A stretch of 64,000 bases of DNA from Paramoeba atlantica. Taxonomy: Eukaryota > Discosea. The notes beneath the pieces were generated by a model that made no database searches, had not been told where the DNA came from, and saw nothing but the letters and a program-made list of their open reading frames with translations. The stretch covers positions 536,670 through 600,669 of the forward strand of contig CDRNVI010000149.1 of the NCBI GenBank assembly GCA_977017575.1. Direction: 5' to 3'. Positions 45,986-56,845 of this stretch are shown here, piece after piece (position 1 is the first letter of the stretch; every line of letters starts with the position of its first letter). The translations under genes and the position numbers were made by a program.

Positions 45986-46514
45986 GTCTTTTGTCTTTCC
46001 ACTTTGGGTTAAAATTCATTGCAGGGTAGTATTCTGTTGCCTGCTATTGACTTTTCCAAAAACAAAAAGTCTGAAAAGGTCAAGAATGACTTTCTGCAAC
46101 GCGGAGTTTTTTCAAGGTGATGAAAGAAATGAAAGACAAACAATTATTTTTTTTCACAGCCCTGATTTAATTAGCCCCCATTCTTGCCAGTTCTGTGACA
46201 TCGTTTTCGGGGAATGAGAAAACAGGAATGGGGTGCATTTGTTTTCACTAGCTTGAAGAGATGGATCATGTCCCTTTCGAAGCTCTTTAAAAAAAAGCTT
46301 CTGTGCTAAGCTTCCTTTTAGAGCATCAAAAAAAAACTTGTGAAAAAATTTTTTTCCACGACACGGTTTTCTGCGTCGTGGTTCTTTTTTTCTTTTTCCC
46401 CCTCCTTTTTCTTTTCGGAACAGTTTCTTTTGAGTTGTGGAAGTTGTAAAAGAGATTCACCAGCGCCCGCTTAATACTGGGAACCTTTTTTGTACAAAAC
46501 AACAACCTCGTAAA

Positions 46515-47435
46515 ATGGCCTCAAACCCTGATGATCCTGAGCCGAAAAAAAGAAAGAGAGGCCGTGGACTCAGAGTTGTGAACAAAACTCTGAAAGCAAC
46601 CACAAAACCAAACTGGGAACATTCGAAGCACTGTCTCATAATTAATGAGTCTGTGTACCTCGAGGTCCAACACCAAAAAAATTCTCGTGTTACGGAGTGC
46701 TATCGTGGACACTACCTCAAATCGGTTTTCACTGAGGAAGAAATGAAACAATTCCAAGTAGCTTTGCTGTCATGCCAAGAGACACATTGGGACTCTTCAG
46801 TTGACAAAAAAAGAGGGGAGAGAGCTTTTATGTTTTGTGGTGGATGGACCCAACAAGGACATTATACCTTTCATCCTGCTGGAAAAGGAGGCCACTACGA
46901 GGTCGAAGTCGAAAAAGTTCTCGATTCTGTTCTGACATCAATTGGGAAGCAGCTTTCCGGATTGGTGGAAAAGTATCGTCCTGATGTTTGGAATTGTCTG
47001 GAAAAACACGGATTAATCGATGTTGAGGGACAGTTTGGGATGTTCCATTTATTCATGTGCCCTGCAGGATCGGCCAAAATGCATTATGACCAAAATGATT
47101 TTCTCTCTGTCTTAGTTATGATCCATATTGGGAAACATCAAGTTGGTGGACTGGAGATTGGTGGTTTGGATATTGCTTTTGGTCTTCGAATTGGGGATGT
47201 CCTCCTTTTGGATACTGACCAGTTATGTCACGGAACTCGTGGGTATTATGGTGAAGAAGATCCATCAAGCCCTTCTGAAGATGATCGAATGGTTGGTCTT
47301 TTCATTATCCATCGTTCTTATTTGCGGGCATGCAAAATCCCAAAGCGTGAAATGGTAAGAGAAACAATGGAGTCACGAACAACCCCAAAAAAAGCAAAAA
47401 AGTCTGAGAAAAAAAAAGCTGTAAAAAATAAATAA
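46515..47435 (+). CDS. TET/JBP-like 2-oxoglutarate/Fe(II) dioxygenase of Element D
   Basis: Single exon, 306 aa from the chosen ATG. An upstream in-frame ATG at 46437 would add 26 residues, but the paralog at 34.6 kb starts like the shorter form. It begins with a basic patch (PKKRKRGRG). Iron ligands are H190 and D192 (KMHYDQ) and H239 (QLCHGT). The turn VGGLEIGGLDIAF and LRIGDVLLLDTD match the Element B protein almost residue for residue, as does R258 in SEDDRMVGLFIIHR. Overall it is clearly a paralog of that protein at roughly half identity by eye. Expected activity is oxidation of a modified or unmodified pyrimidine in DNA, inferred from the motif pattern only. It ends Lys-rich and converges on the neighbouring transposase gene, 225 bp away. 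Confidence 0.72.
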   Translation: MASNPDDPEPKKRKRGRGLRVVNKTLKATTKPNWEHSKHCLIINESVYLEVQHQKNSRVTECYRGHYLKSVFTEEEMKQFQVALLSCQETHWDSSVDKKRGERAFMFCGGWTQQGHYTFHPAGKGGHYEVEVEKVLDSVLTSIGKQLSGLVEKYRPDVWNCLEKHGLIDVEGQFGMFHLFMCPAGSAKMHYDQNDFLSVLVMIHIGKHQVGGLEIGGLDIAFGLRIGDVLLLDTDQLCHGTRGYYGEEDPSSPSEDDRMVGLFIIHRSYLRACKIPKREMVRETMESRTTPKKAKKSEKKKAVKNK

Positions 47436-47659
47436 AACTTAGTAAATAAAAAAACAGTCTTGAAAAACTGAAGTTTAAGTTGAGAGGGTTGAGTGGGGGA
47501 CCAAATTTATTAAGAGAAAAAAATCTGACTTGCAGACAATCCAAAAATTTTATTGTCTACAGGTTCCCCCCCCCCCCCCCCCCAAGAAAAGAAGAAAAGA
47601 AAAAATACTTGAAAGGGATAAGAAGAAGAGCAATTCTTAAGAAATGTAATTTTTTATTA

Positions 47660-50600
47660 TCAAATCCATGGATTTGTTGTTTTCCTTCTCTTTGTTGCCA
47701 GCTGGCTTCTTCTCGATCTTTGAACTCCAGTACTTCTTGGTTCATTTAATCGCTCTTCATCCATCCTTTTCCTTTTTTCTGTTTGACCTGGAAGAAGTTC
47801 CTCATAAACTCTGTAGAAAATATGTTCACGAATATCAGGACAATCAGCAAGGGTAAAAGTCAGAGGATATGACTGAGTAAGACAATAGAATGTAAATAAA
47901 GCCAAAACACCACACTCTGTGACATTCTGAAAGAAAAAATGAAAGAAATCAGTTTTGGATGAAAAATAAAACATAACAATCAAGAGATTCTCCATCTATA
48001 TTCAGGTAGTCAAGAAAAAAAACCTGTTGCTGGTCAGGCCCCTTACTTGCAATTTTTCTTTGAAATGATAACTTATCTTCGGACCTTTCCTGAAAATGTT
48101 TTTCTAAAAGAGCTTGAATATCTTTGTTGAAAATATTAAAAAAAAATAAAAAAGTTTCAGTAACTGGAAGAATAAAGGGAAAGAAGAACAAAAAAAACAC
48201 AAAAAACCTCGGAGAGGTTTGTCATTTGTTTGCTGTTGCTTCAGACTGTCATACAGTGTTAATTCAACCTTTCTGTTTGCCTCATCGATTTTTCCATCAA
48301 TCACAACCCAGTGATTTCCTGGGTTACAAATGCAATAAAAACCTGTTTTTTGCCAAATCATCACCTGAAAAATGAAAATTACTGATAGGTAAAAAAATGT
48401 TCTGGCTGCCAATCTTTTTTCTAATTTCTGAAAAAAATTTTTTGAAAAAAAAATACTTGACTAAGATTTGAGAGTTTTTGATCAGTTTTTACTTGTGGAT
48501 CCAAAAGAAAAGATCCCAAGAGAGCTCCTACAAAACGGGATTTCAAACTCTGACAGTACCAAGAAACCACCTAAATATTGGGTATGAGATGATAAAAACA
48601 ATGATAAAATAATGAAAAATAAGAAAAGAAAAAAAAACAAACTTCCTCCTCCACCCATTTACCAGGAATCAAAACATTCTTGAGGTTGTCTTTCATTGGT
48701 ACTTCGGTCTCCTCCAACCATTTTTTTGCTTTCTTCATCTCTTCCTGGTTTGGGAACTCTAAGAACCACATATTTTGCACAAGAATAGCATTAGAAATCG
48801 GATGATTGTAGATGGTGTTTGATTTTTCAGAAGACAGCTTTTTGATCTTTTGAATACATTGAACCCGAGCCATTGGGTCCCGATGGCCAGCTTCAATTTC
48901 TTCATCAATCTAAAAATGAAAAAATGAAACATTCCTCTCAATGAGAAAGAAAAAAAATCACAAAAACCTTTGGGAGTATTTCTGTCATCATGTGTGCATA
49001 TTCTTGCTCCAAAGCAAGAAATGCTTGGTGTTCATTTATTTCGACGAGTTTAAGAGCATTTCTCACTGAGAGAGAGGAAAGAGGAGAGGAAGAGGAAAAG
49101 GGAGAGGAAGAGGGGGAGAGGGAGGGAGAGAGAAGGGGAGAGGAAGAGGGAGAGGATGAAGGAGAGGGAGAAGAGAGAAGAGGAGAGAAATAAGGAGAAG
49201 AACAGGGAGAGGAGAAGGGGCGAGAAGTAGAAGATAGAGAAGGAAAAGAAGAGTGTGAAGAGTTCCTGGAACTTCCTGAGAAAGGAGTGGAAGGAGCAAA
49301 AGGAGAGAAAGAAGAAAGAGAGGGTGGAGGGGGAGAAGGAGAAGGTGTGTGGCCGTGGGTGGGGCAAGGAACAAGAGCAAAGGCACAAACCCAAAGAGAG
49401 TGAAGAAAAGTGTTTATTGGTAACAAGAAACACAAAAGGGGGAACAAATGAATGTGACATCAGATGGGAAAAGGGAAAAAGCAAGACAAATCAAAAGGAG
49501 GAAAAAGACAAAAAGGAAGACAAATCAGTGTGAGATCAAAGATAACTGCAACAGAACAAAGCAGAAATCAACATCACAAAAAGCAGGAAAAGAAGGAAAA
49601 GAACAGGAGAAAACAAAAGGAGGAAAACAAAGAGAAAAGAGAAAGAAGAGAGGGGAAGAGAGAGAGCAGACAGAGCAGCAGTGATGGATGTGAGAATGGC
49701 TCCAAATGGACAAAACCAAGAACCGACAGGATTGTAACAGAAGGAGAAAAAGAGAAAGAAGAAGAACAATGAGAAATAGAAGGAGAAGAGAAAGGAGAAC
49801 AAAGAGAAAAAGAAAGAGAAGAAGACGACTGAGGAGAAAAAGGCAATAAGGGAGATGAAGAAGATGGTGAGTGTGAAAAACGAGAACTTGGAGAGAAAGA
49901 AGGATGATGAGAATGAACTGGGAAATGAGTAAATGAAGATGAGAAATTACCCACCATTTTGGGGGTTGATGATGGGGGGGGAGAGGGAGTCGCAAATGCA
50001 AAAGACGGGGAAAAAGAAAAGGGAAACTCCCTGAAAGGAACATGGGGATGTGGGGATGTGGTTTGGGAAGAAGGAGTTGGAGAAGGAAAAGGCAGTGGTT
50101 GATGAGAGGATTGGCGAGAAGGAAAAGAAGAAAAAGGAGAAACAGAAGGGCAAGAAAGAGGAGGAGAAGGAGAAGGAGAAGGCTGCTGAGGAGAAAGAGA
50201 AAATCTTCCCATACAGGATTGTTGGGATGATTGAGATGATTGACACATGGTTGGCCAAGATGTATAGGGTTGGTGAGAAGGAGAAGGAGAAAGAGAAGGA
50301 GAAGGACAAGAACCAGAAAGAGAAGGAAAAGAAGACTGTGAAGAACAGGGACTTCCTGAGAGATGAGTGGAAGAAGAGAAATTACTTTGGGATGTTTGGG
50401 ATGGTAGAGGAAAGGAAGAATAGGAAAAAGAAAATTGAGAATTTTTTCCCGGTGATTGAGAAAGAGAAGAAAGGAAAGGGGGAGGGGAAGGGGAAGGGGA
50501 AGAGGAAGGGGAAGGGGAAGGGGAAGGGGAAGGGGAAGGGGAAGAGAGGTTAATTGGAGTGGTTTGGGAAGACATGTAGTGTGATGAAGGGTTGAGAGAG

Positions 50601-53600
50601 CGGGTGTTGTGACAATGAGAAGAGGATTGATAATTTGTTATTGGATCCAAAGTATCCTGAAGGGGCTGGCGACACAAAGAAGCATACTGATAAGCTGATT
50701 TGCAGGCAACAGAATTAGGTAATTTTGTTCTTTTGAGGAGGGGGGGTTGCTTTGAAGAACCAGAGGGAACAAGTTTTGAGGAGTGACCCTGATTTTGGTA
50801 GAAGGAAAGAATTATTAGAAATCTGCTTTTGAGTTTTCATATTTTATTTTAAAAAAAAACAATTTGAAATTTTCAGAAAACAACAAATTTGGGGGAAAAA
50901 AGGGTCAACAAAAAATACCTCACGAATAAGTCGAGAAGGTTCATTTGCACTTATTTTGCTTGCTCTGTTTTCAAGTTTTTTCTCTGATCTCAATGCCTCA
51001 CTTCGCTCCATCATCCCTTTGATCAAGGCATTCATTTGGATTGAAAAAGTTCCTTTCTCTTGACTGCTCACTCCTTGCCTACGTCTACCTCCAAATGGCT
51101 TTTGGGCCCAACAATGAGAACGAGCTGCAAGAATGGCTCCTTCAATTGCAAATCCTGCTCTTCGTGGAAGAGGGTATCTGTGTTGTGTATGTCAGAGGGG
51201 AGTGACTTTATTCTGTATTGCAGAAAAACTGAAAATCAAAAAAGAAGGATGGATATTATGAACCATCATTTTTAAAAAATTTCAACACCACAAAAATAAT
51301 AAAGAAAAAACAAACCTCAATAACTCCCAATGAAGGTGATCATGGAGGGTATGTAAATAAGGAGCCCAATAAAGAGGGGAGAAATTACATTCGTTATATT
51401 TTCTTCCCCAAAGAAGGGAAGCCTTTCGAACAATATTGATCTCCTGATGAGAGAGTTGATATGGGGCTGAAGCCATTTGGAGAATGTCATAAGTCAACGT
51501 TAGAAACTCATATTCTGGTTCAAATGTGTCTCGTTCTGAATCTCCAATTAAAACATCGATGATCGATAAATCAAAATCTGAATAACAAAAATCATGAAAA
51601 AACTTTTGAAATTTTTTTTTTCTGAATAAAATTATTTGATCAAAAAAAGAGAGTTTTTGTTTGTTTGGAAAAAACAAGAAATAGTAAATCAACCTTTTGC
51701 ATTCAACAAAGCTGCATTAAACGCCGAAAAAGGAAGGACTTCTGGTTCCTCTTGTTCATGTGAAATGCTTTTGACTTTTTCACTTTGGAGATTTGAATCC
51801 ATCCATTCAGCTAATTTAATAAGATATTCGTCATAAAGAAAATCAACAGCTCCTTTTCGGGCTAAAATAAATGATTTTTTTTGAAAACAAAAATATATTG
51901 TCAGTTGTAGAAAAATAAAGAGAGAGAATGTAATAATTAAGATATTCAAAAAAAAAAAAAGTATTTCAAAAAATATTATTTTTTTTTTATTATAATTATT
52001 CATAAAATTTTAAAAATGAAGAAGATATCAAAGAAAGAAGAGAAGAATAAACCAACCAGTTTTATTGGGGAAACCCCTTAAAATCTTGATCCATTGAACG
52101 TAACTGGGTCTTACTTTTTTGATTCTCTCCCAAAGGTTGAATACCTTTTGTGATGGATCTGGAATTTTCACTCCTCCAATGAGATAAAAAGCAATTCGAA
52201 TCATTAAATCATGAGGTGAATCTATTTTCTTTTTCAATGAGAATCTTATTCTTTTCAAAAGTATTATTTTCAAAATATTCTTTTTTTAACTTACACGGAG
52301 AAACATCCATCACAAAAAGTTTAACAACATTTCTACAAGTCCCTTCAACAAAGTGGATCAAGTCCAAGTTGTGGTCCCATGGTTGCGATGGAGTTATTGG
52401 AGGATTTCTCATTCCCATTTGATTCATAAATTTTGCAAGACTGTTCTTGGATCCCTCCCAGCCCTGAACCAATTGAAAATCGCTTTTTTTTTGTTCTAAA
52501 GTCCACCATGTATGTTTTTGATCCAAGTTACCAACAAGATTAATTGCCAGTTCATCATCAGCCTCAGCAAAACTTTCAAAGATACTATAACCACCAAATT
52601 GATTATCCCAAAAGTGATGCTGACAAAAAAATATGGGCGGGGGGGTGGATGTTAGTAAAAACAAAATTATTTTTTTTAGTTGAAATTATTTTTTTTTTCT
52701 TAATTATTTTTGAAATTTTTCTTCTTTTATTTTCTTATTCATTTTTATGGAGTAAATTATTTTAATAATTTTTTGGAAGAAGCTGCAAACCTTTGTATGA
52801 TCATCCCAAAGCCCTCCATCATCCTTATCTCGAACAATGTTACAACGCCAACAAGGCCTTTTTGATGTGTGATGAAACATTGATTTGCCACCATGACCAA
52901 AAAGAAGTGAAGAGCATAACATGTCATGTGTTTCAGTGAATGAAATTGTTCGTTCCTTGAAATCTGAACACTGAATCTTTTTCTAATAAAAATCACAAAA
53001 GAGCCCCAAGAGAAGAAAGAGAGAGGAGAGAGGGGAAAGAAAAAGTAGGTAAAAAAGAGAGGAAAATTAATGAAATTAATATCAAACGAAAAATTAAATT
53101 AAAATAGAAAAAAAAAAAAATTAAAAAAGTCAAAAATTAAATTAAATTAAATTAATATTAATATTAAATTAATATTAATATTAATATTAAATTAAATTAA
53201 AAGCATTACAAAAAAATACTTACCTGGTAAATCATCTGATAAATCGGAGATATCTCTTCTTGAAAGGTTTTAAAGCTCTCTTTCATTACAAAGACACCCA
53301 AACTTAAATTGAGGACTGCTCTCCAAGTTCGAGTTCCTTTTGCCCACCACTCTTCATCACCACGTATCAATTTCACAACAACTCCTTTGTTCCTTCGATC
53401 AAAAGAACCCCCATCAGCAGAAAAGATCATCTTCAGCTTTAAATTTTCCTCTGCATTAGCAACACCACCAATAGTCACTTCTTCTTGGTGATTCATATTG
53501 TTGTTCACCCGATCATATTCATCCCAAAGAGGATACTTGTTGCCCTCCCAATCATCATCAAACATTCTATTCACTTCACCCTCAACATCATTCACTCTCC

Positions 53601-54693
53601 AACCATGGTCTGTTTTTTCCAAGGGAATCTGATCTTTTAGTTTTTGGAACCAATACTTGAACTGACAATCTGAAAATTCCCAACCCAGTTCAGAATTAAG
53701 ACCTCGAATCTGATACCTAGTGAGACCCAATCTTAGAAACAATCTTCCAAAAAACTCTGCCTTTTCCTGTTTTTTCATACACCGATATTTTTTTGATACT
53801 TCTTGTGCATCATTTGGGAGTCCAAAAAAGTTTCTAATCTGTTGTTTCTGAGAAAAACCACTCCTCCCCCTCCTTGCATTTCCATCATCCAACTGAAAGA
53901 GTTTCTCTAAGACTTCAACAATCTGAGAAGTGTTGCAATCACTTAAAAGCTGAGCCAAGAAAGAGGTTGGATTTTCAAAACCAAGTGATCCCACAGCTTC
54001 ATTCACCCAGTTGGTTCGGAGGAATTTCTCATCTGAGGAACTATGGTGATGGCAAGAAGCAGTCACAGGAGGAGTAAAAGTGGCGGTGGTGGTGGTGGTG
54101 GTAAAGGTACTGTTGGAAGCAGCAATGGGGAGTGTGGTGGTGGTGGTGGTGGAAAAAGCAGAGGTGGTACCACCTCTTCTTCTAGTCTAAAAAACAGAAA
54201 TTATTTTTCTTGCAGTGTCATCACTTAACTTGACTTGAAGAATAAAAAGACTCTTCTCTTTGCAAAAAAAAAAGACCTGTTCCTGTTGTCCTTGTTGTGG
54301 AAAAACTTGAGGAATTGCTCCCATACCCATCATACTCTCAGCAGTTTGATCAACAGCAGCAGCAGCTCTTTCTAATTCCAAACACCAAATTCTTTCAGAA
54401 TAGCAACACTTTCAAACCCACCAAAAAGAAAAAAGACAAACAGAAACTTTAAACCCACCCACCCAACTACTCTCTGAAACTGAAGATCGAAGAAGAGGAA
54501 AAGAATTCAAACCTTGTTCTTTTTGACACCTCTTACATTCATCTGGACAATAATGGCGTAAACGTTGATGAATACTTTTGGCTTGTTTTGAACTGAAAAC
54601 TCCACATGAACTTTTCTCATTCCTTCTCACACAAAACTGCACCAAATGACTACACACCAACTGTTTCTTTCCAGAGACTCCTCTCTCAGCCAT
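47660..54693 (-). CDS. Giant transposase-like protein with C-terminal Ulp1-type cysteine protease
   Basis: About 17 exons with in-phase GT..AG junctions, among them 54693-54463, 54408-54277, 54186-53224, 52982-52791, 52619-52295, 52221-52057, 51861-51694, 51577-51316, 51177-50919, 48909-48643, 48570-48493, 48364-48208, 48121-48024 and 47926-47660; roughly 1.6-1.7 thousand aa. The N-terminus is Cys-rich (CSHLVQFC, RLRHYCPDECKRCQ). The middle has acidic candidates for a DDE core (MIFSADGGSFDRR; WDHNLDLIHFVEGTC), a zinc-knuckle-like KRPCWRCNIVRD, and PYLHTLHDHLHWELL. A Ser/Pro linker of about 400-500 residues (48.97-50.79 kb, exon borders there not fixed) leads to a Ulp1/C48 protease: His in NPGNHWVVIDG, Asp in LTLYDSL, Gln in PDQQQ, Cys in VTECGVLAL. 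Its family is unassigned; KDZ/Zisupton-like or RAG1-like architecture is possible. Confidence 0.6.
48990..50680. repeat. Purine-rich stretch encoding the Ser/Pro linker
   Basis: The plus strand is GAGGAAGGAGAAGG-like because the minus strand encodes Ser and Pro with TCT, TCC and CCT codons. Near-perfect (GGGGAA)n runs occur at about 50480-50545. Frames on the plus strand here (Lys/Glu/Arg strings) are mirror artefacts. Confidence 0.7.
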
Positions 54694-54856
54694 TTGAACA
54701 CAACACAACACAACACACAACCCTGTCTTTTCCTCCTTTTTCTTCTTCTTCAGTGGGTCACGAAACAAAGCAGCCGCTTTGTTTTTTGGTCTTTTCTCAA
54801 GAGAAAAAAAAAAAAAAAAGGCGGTGCCTCGGATAAAAAAAATAATTTATTTTTCA

Positions 54857-55544
54857 CTATTTGTCGAGAGCCTCCTCTTTCACAACAACAACTGGGGCAA
54901 CTACTGGGAGTTTCCAGTTTTCAGCCATCCCCCTTGCTGGCCTTCCATCTTGGTTTCGAAGAAAATAGCCATAAGAAATCGACAACAATTTTTTTTCCTG
55001 TGAAAATTTGATTTTCACAGGGCCAGTCACTGTTGCAGTGGACCCATCCCGAAAAATTTTCTGGTAGGCAATGACCCCCAACTTCTTTCGGATTTGTGAA
55101 GGGAGATCAAGTTGTCCCCAAAATTCTTTCTTCCCGGTTTTTCGATTTGTTTTGGTTTTGGTAACGTTATCATCGACCAAAAAGAAAAAGAGGGCCTCAG
55201 GGAAATGTTGAATGAAAACCCGGCGAGAGCACCAATGTTTTCGACCTTTTCCCCTCCACTAAAAGAATTTTGTGTGTGAGTGAAAAAAAGAATCTTTAGA
55301 AAAAAAAAAAACTCATGAGAGTGTTTTTTACCAATTTTTCGAGGGTCTTTGGGATTCTTTGCGCCAGAACACAATGAACCATTTGTTCATTCATCAGCAT
55401 TGTCATCTCGTCTTGTTTGTTTCCACCAGGTCCTGCTATTTTTTTCGCTTTTTTTCTTCTATTTGAAGCGTTTTGCTCTTTCCGAATCAAACGGAGACAT
55501 TCTTCAGTCTCCCAAGTATCTTCGATCGTCAGTTTGTTTTCCAT
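54857..55544 (-). CDS. Two-exon companion protein of Element D, function unknown
   Basis: Exon 1 runs 55544-55332 and exon 2 55258-54857, joined in phase 0 (donor GTAAAA, acceptor TTTTAG); 204 aa. The N-terminal half is highly charged and helical (DTWETEECLRLIRKEQ, ASNRRKKAKKIAG), reminiscent of a trihelix or Myb-like helix that pairs DNA contacts with coiled-coil contacts. The second half has KRKHW-type basic residues, then FWGQLDLPSQIRKKLGVIAY and a beta-rich stretch. It lies 164 bp downstream-to-upstream from the transposase start, same strand, as DNA-binding partner genes often do in transposons. No family recognised. Confidence 0.55.
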
Positions 55545-56001
55545 TTCGAGAAGTTGAAAAAGAACACCTCCTCCTCTCCCACGCCATCTTGATCCCACCC
55601 AAAAATTTTGAGTGAAAAAGAACCCAATTATCATCCTTTTTGGCAATTGGGTTCATATCTTTTCGCCTTTCCGCGTTTTTTTGGGGTCTTTTTTGCCTAT
55701 CCACTTTGCCACATCACTTCCACAGTCGTGTTTCAGAGCCAAAAAATGCGGGTTGACCTCTGGCTGTGTTCTCTCCCAAGAAATTTTTTTGTCCCAAAGT
55801 GCTTTCTTTTGTCCTTCTGCTTTTCTCCATCTTTCTCTTTATCATCTGTCTCTTCTTCCTGTTCTTCCTCTTTTCAAGAAATTTAAAACTTTTTCAAACT
55901 TTTACAGACACTTTCCCCCCTTGTTTTTGGTTTGCCCCTTTTTCTTTCTCTCCTGCTCTTTTTCCTTATTCTCTGCTTTTTTTCACCATTTTTTATTAAA
56001 T

Positions 56002-56085
56002 GTCGGAATGGTCGAGTGGTCTAAGACGTGTGACTAGAAATCACATCCTGGAAACGGGGCGTAGGTTCAAATCCTGCTTCCGACG
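56002..56085 (+). tRNA. tRNA-Ser (anticodon AGA)
   Basis: Class II tRNA: acceptor GTCGGAA/TTCCGAC, D arm GGTCGAGTGGTCTAAGAC, anticodon loop CTAGAAA between TGTGA and TCACA, variable arm CCTGGAAACGGGG, T arm GTAGGTTCAAATCCTGC. T-run follows. Confidence 0.94.
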
Positions 56086-56475
56086 ATTTTTTTTTTTTTT
56101 TGAATTTTTTTTCTCTTTTCTCTTTTTTTGTCTTGCAAATTTTTTTTCTTTCTTTTACTTTTTTTTTGAATGAAAAATAATCTTTCAATTTTGATTTTGA
56201 AAAGGTTTTCCCTTCCCTTTGAAAAAGAAAAAAGAATAATCTTTGGGAAATCATGAAGAATAATATTATTTGGGGAAATCAGACTATGTTTTTTCCTCCA
56301 TTTTTTGTGAATTAACAATAAAAATTGATTTTCACCTTCATTTTCTCCAATCACTTTTTTCATTTGTATATTTTTCCTTTTTCTGCTCTTTTTCTTTGTT
56401 TTTCACTTTGTTTTTCTGTTTCTCCAGAAATTTTTCCCACTGGAAAGCCAAAAAATTGGTTCATTTTTCAGAAAT

Positions 56476-56548
56476 GCTCGTTTAGCTTAGTCGGTAGAGC
56501 GCCGTGCTAATAACGCGGAGGTCACAGGTTCGATCCCTGTAATGAGCA
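56476..56548 (+). tRNA. tRNA-Ile (anticodon AAT)
   Basis: Acceptor GCTCGTT/AATGAGC, D arm AGCTTAGTCGGTAGAGC, anticodon loop CTAATAA between CCGTG and CGCGG, T arm ACAGGTTCGATCCCTGT. The 25 bp upstream (AAAAATTGGTTCATTTTTCAG) match those of the tRNA-Ile(TAT) at 27944. Confidence 0.95.
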
Positions 56549-56772
56549 ATTTATTTTTTTTGAAAAAAAATTGAAAAAAAATAAATCTCCTCCTTTTCCT
56601 TGTTGTGATTGGTGGGAATTGAATGGGGTTTTCTTTTGTCTTTGTTGTTTTGCTCAAGAAGGAATTAAAAACCTCTTTTTTTTCTCTTTGAGTGTCTTTT
56701 TCTTCTTTTTCCTTCTTCCATCAAAATCAGCCCCCCCATCACACTAAAAATTTGACTTTTTTTTCAACAAAT

Positions 56773-56845
56773 GCCACTATAGCTCAGTCGGTAGAGCGCT
56801 AGGCTTTTAACCTAGTGGTCAAGGGTTCGAGCCCCTTTAGTGGCT
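56773..56845 (+). tRNA. tRNA-Lys (anticodon TTT)
   Basis: Acceptor GCCACTA/TAGTGGC, D arm AGCTCAGTCGGTAGAGC, anticodon loop CTTTTAA between CTAGG and CCTAG, T arm AAGGGTTCGAGCCCCTT, followed by a T-run. Confidence 0.95.

Larger units (their letters stand above)
45996..55804. mobile_element. Element D: large transposon-like locus with dioxygenase, Ulp1-transposase and a small gene
   Basis: Contents and order mirror Element B: a TET/JBP-like gene on the left (plus strand) converging on a long multi-exon transposase gene (minus strand), then a two-exon gene. The ends are tentative. CACTTTGGG at 46000-46008 has its inverse at 55793-55801, and the 9-mer TCTTTTGTC lies just outside both (45987-45995 and 55805-55813). 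Three or four bases intervene between 9-mer and 9-mer, and the area is T-rich, so chance is not excluded. The distance from left end to dioxygenase start (about 515 bp) is close to that in Element B (470 bp). Confidence 0.5.

Noticed and set aside
46350..46385. Hairpin CCACGAC...GTCGTGG as the end of Element D
   Set aside because: The stem is only 7 bp and has no counterpart at the right side of the element.
50042..50553. Lys/Glu/Arg-rich plus-strand frame of 167 codons
   Set aside because: It is the complement of the Ser/Pro linker exon of the minus-strand gene and has the composition expected of that mirror.
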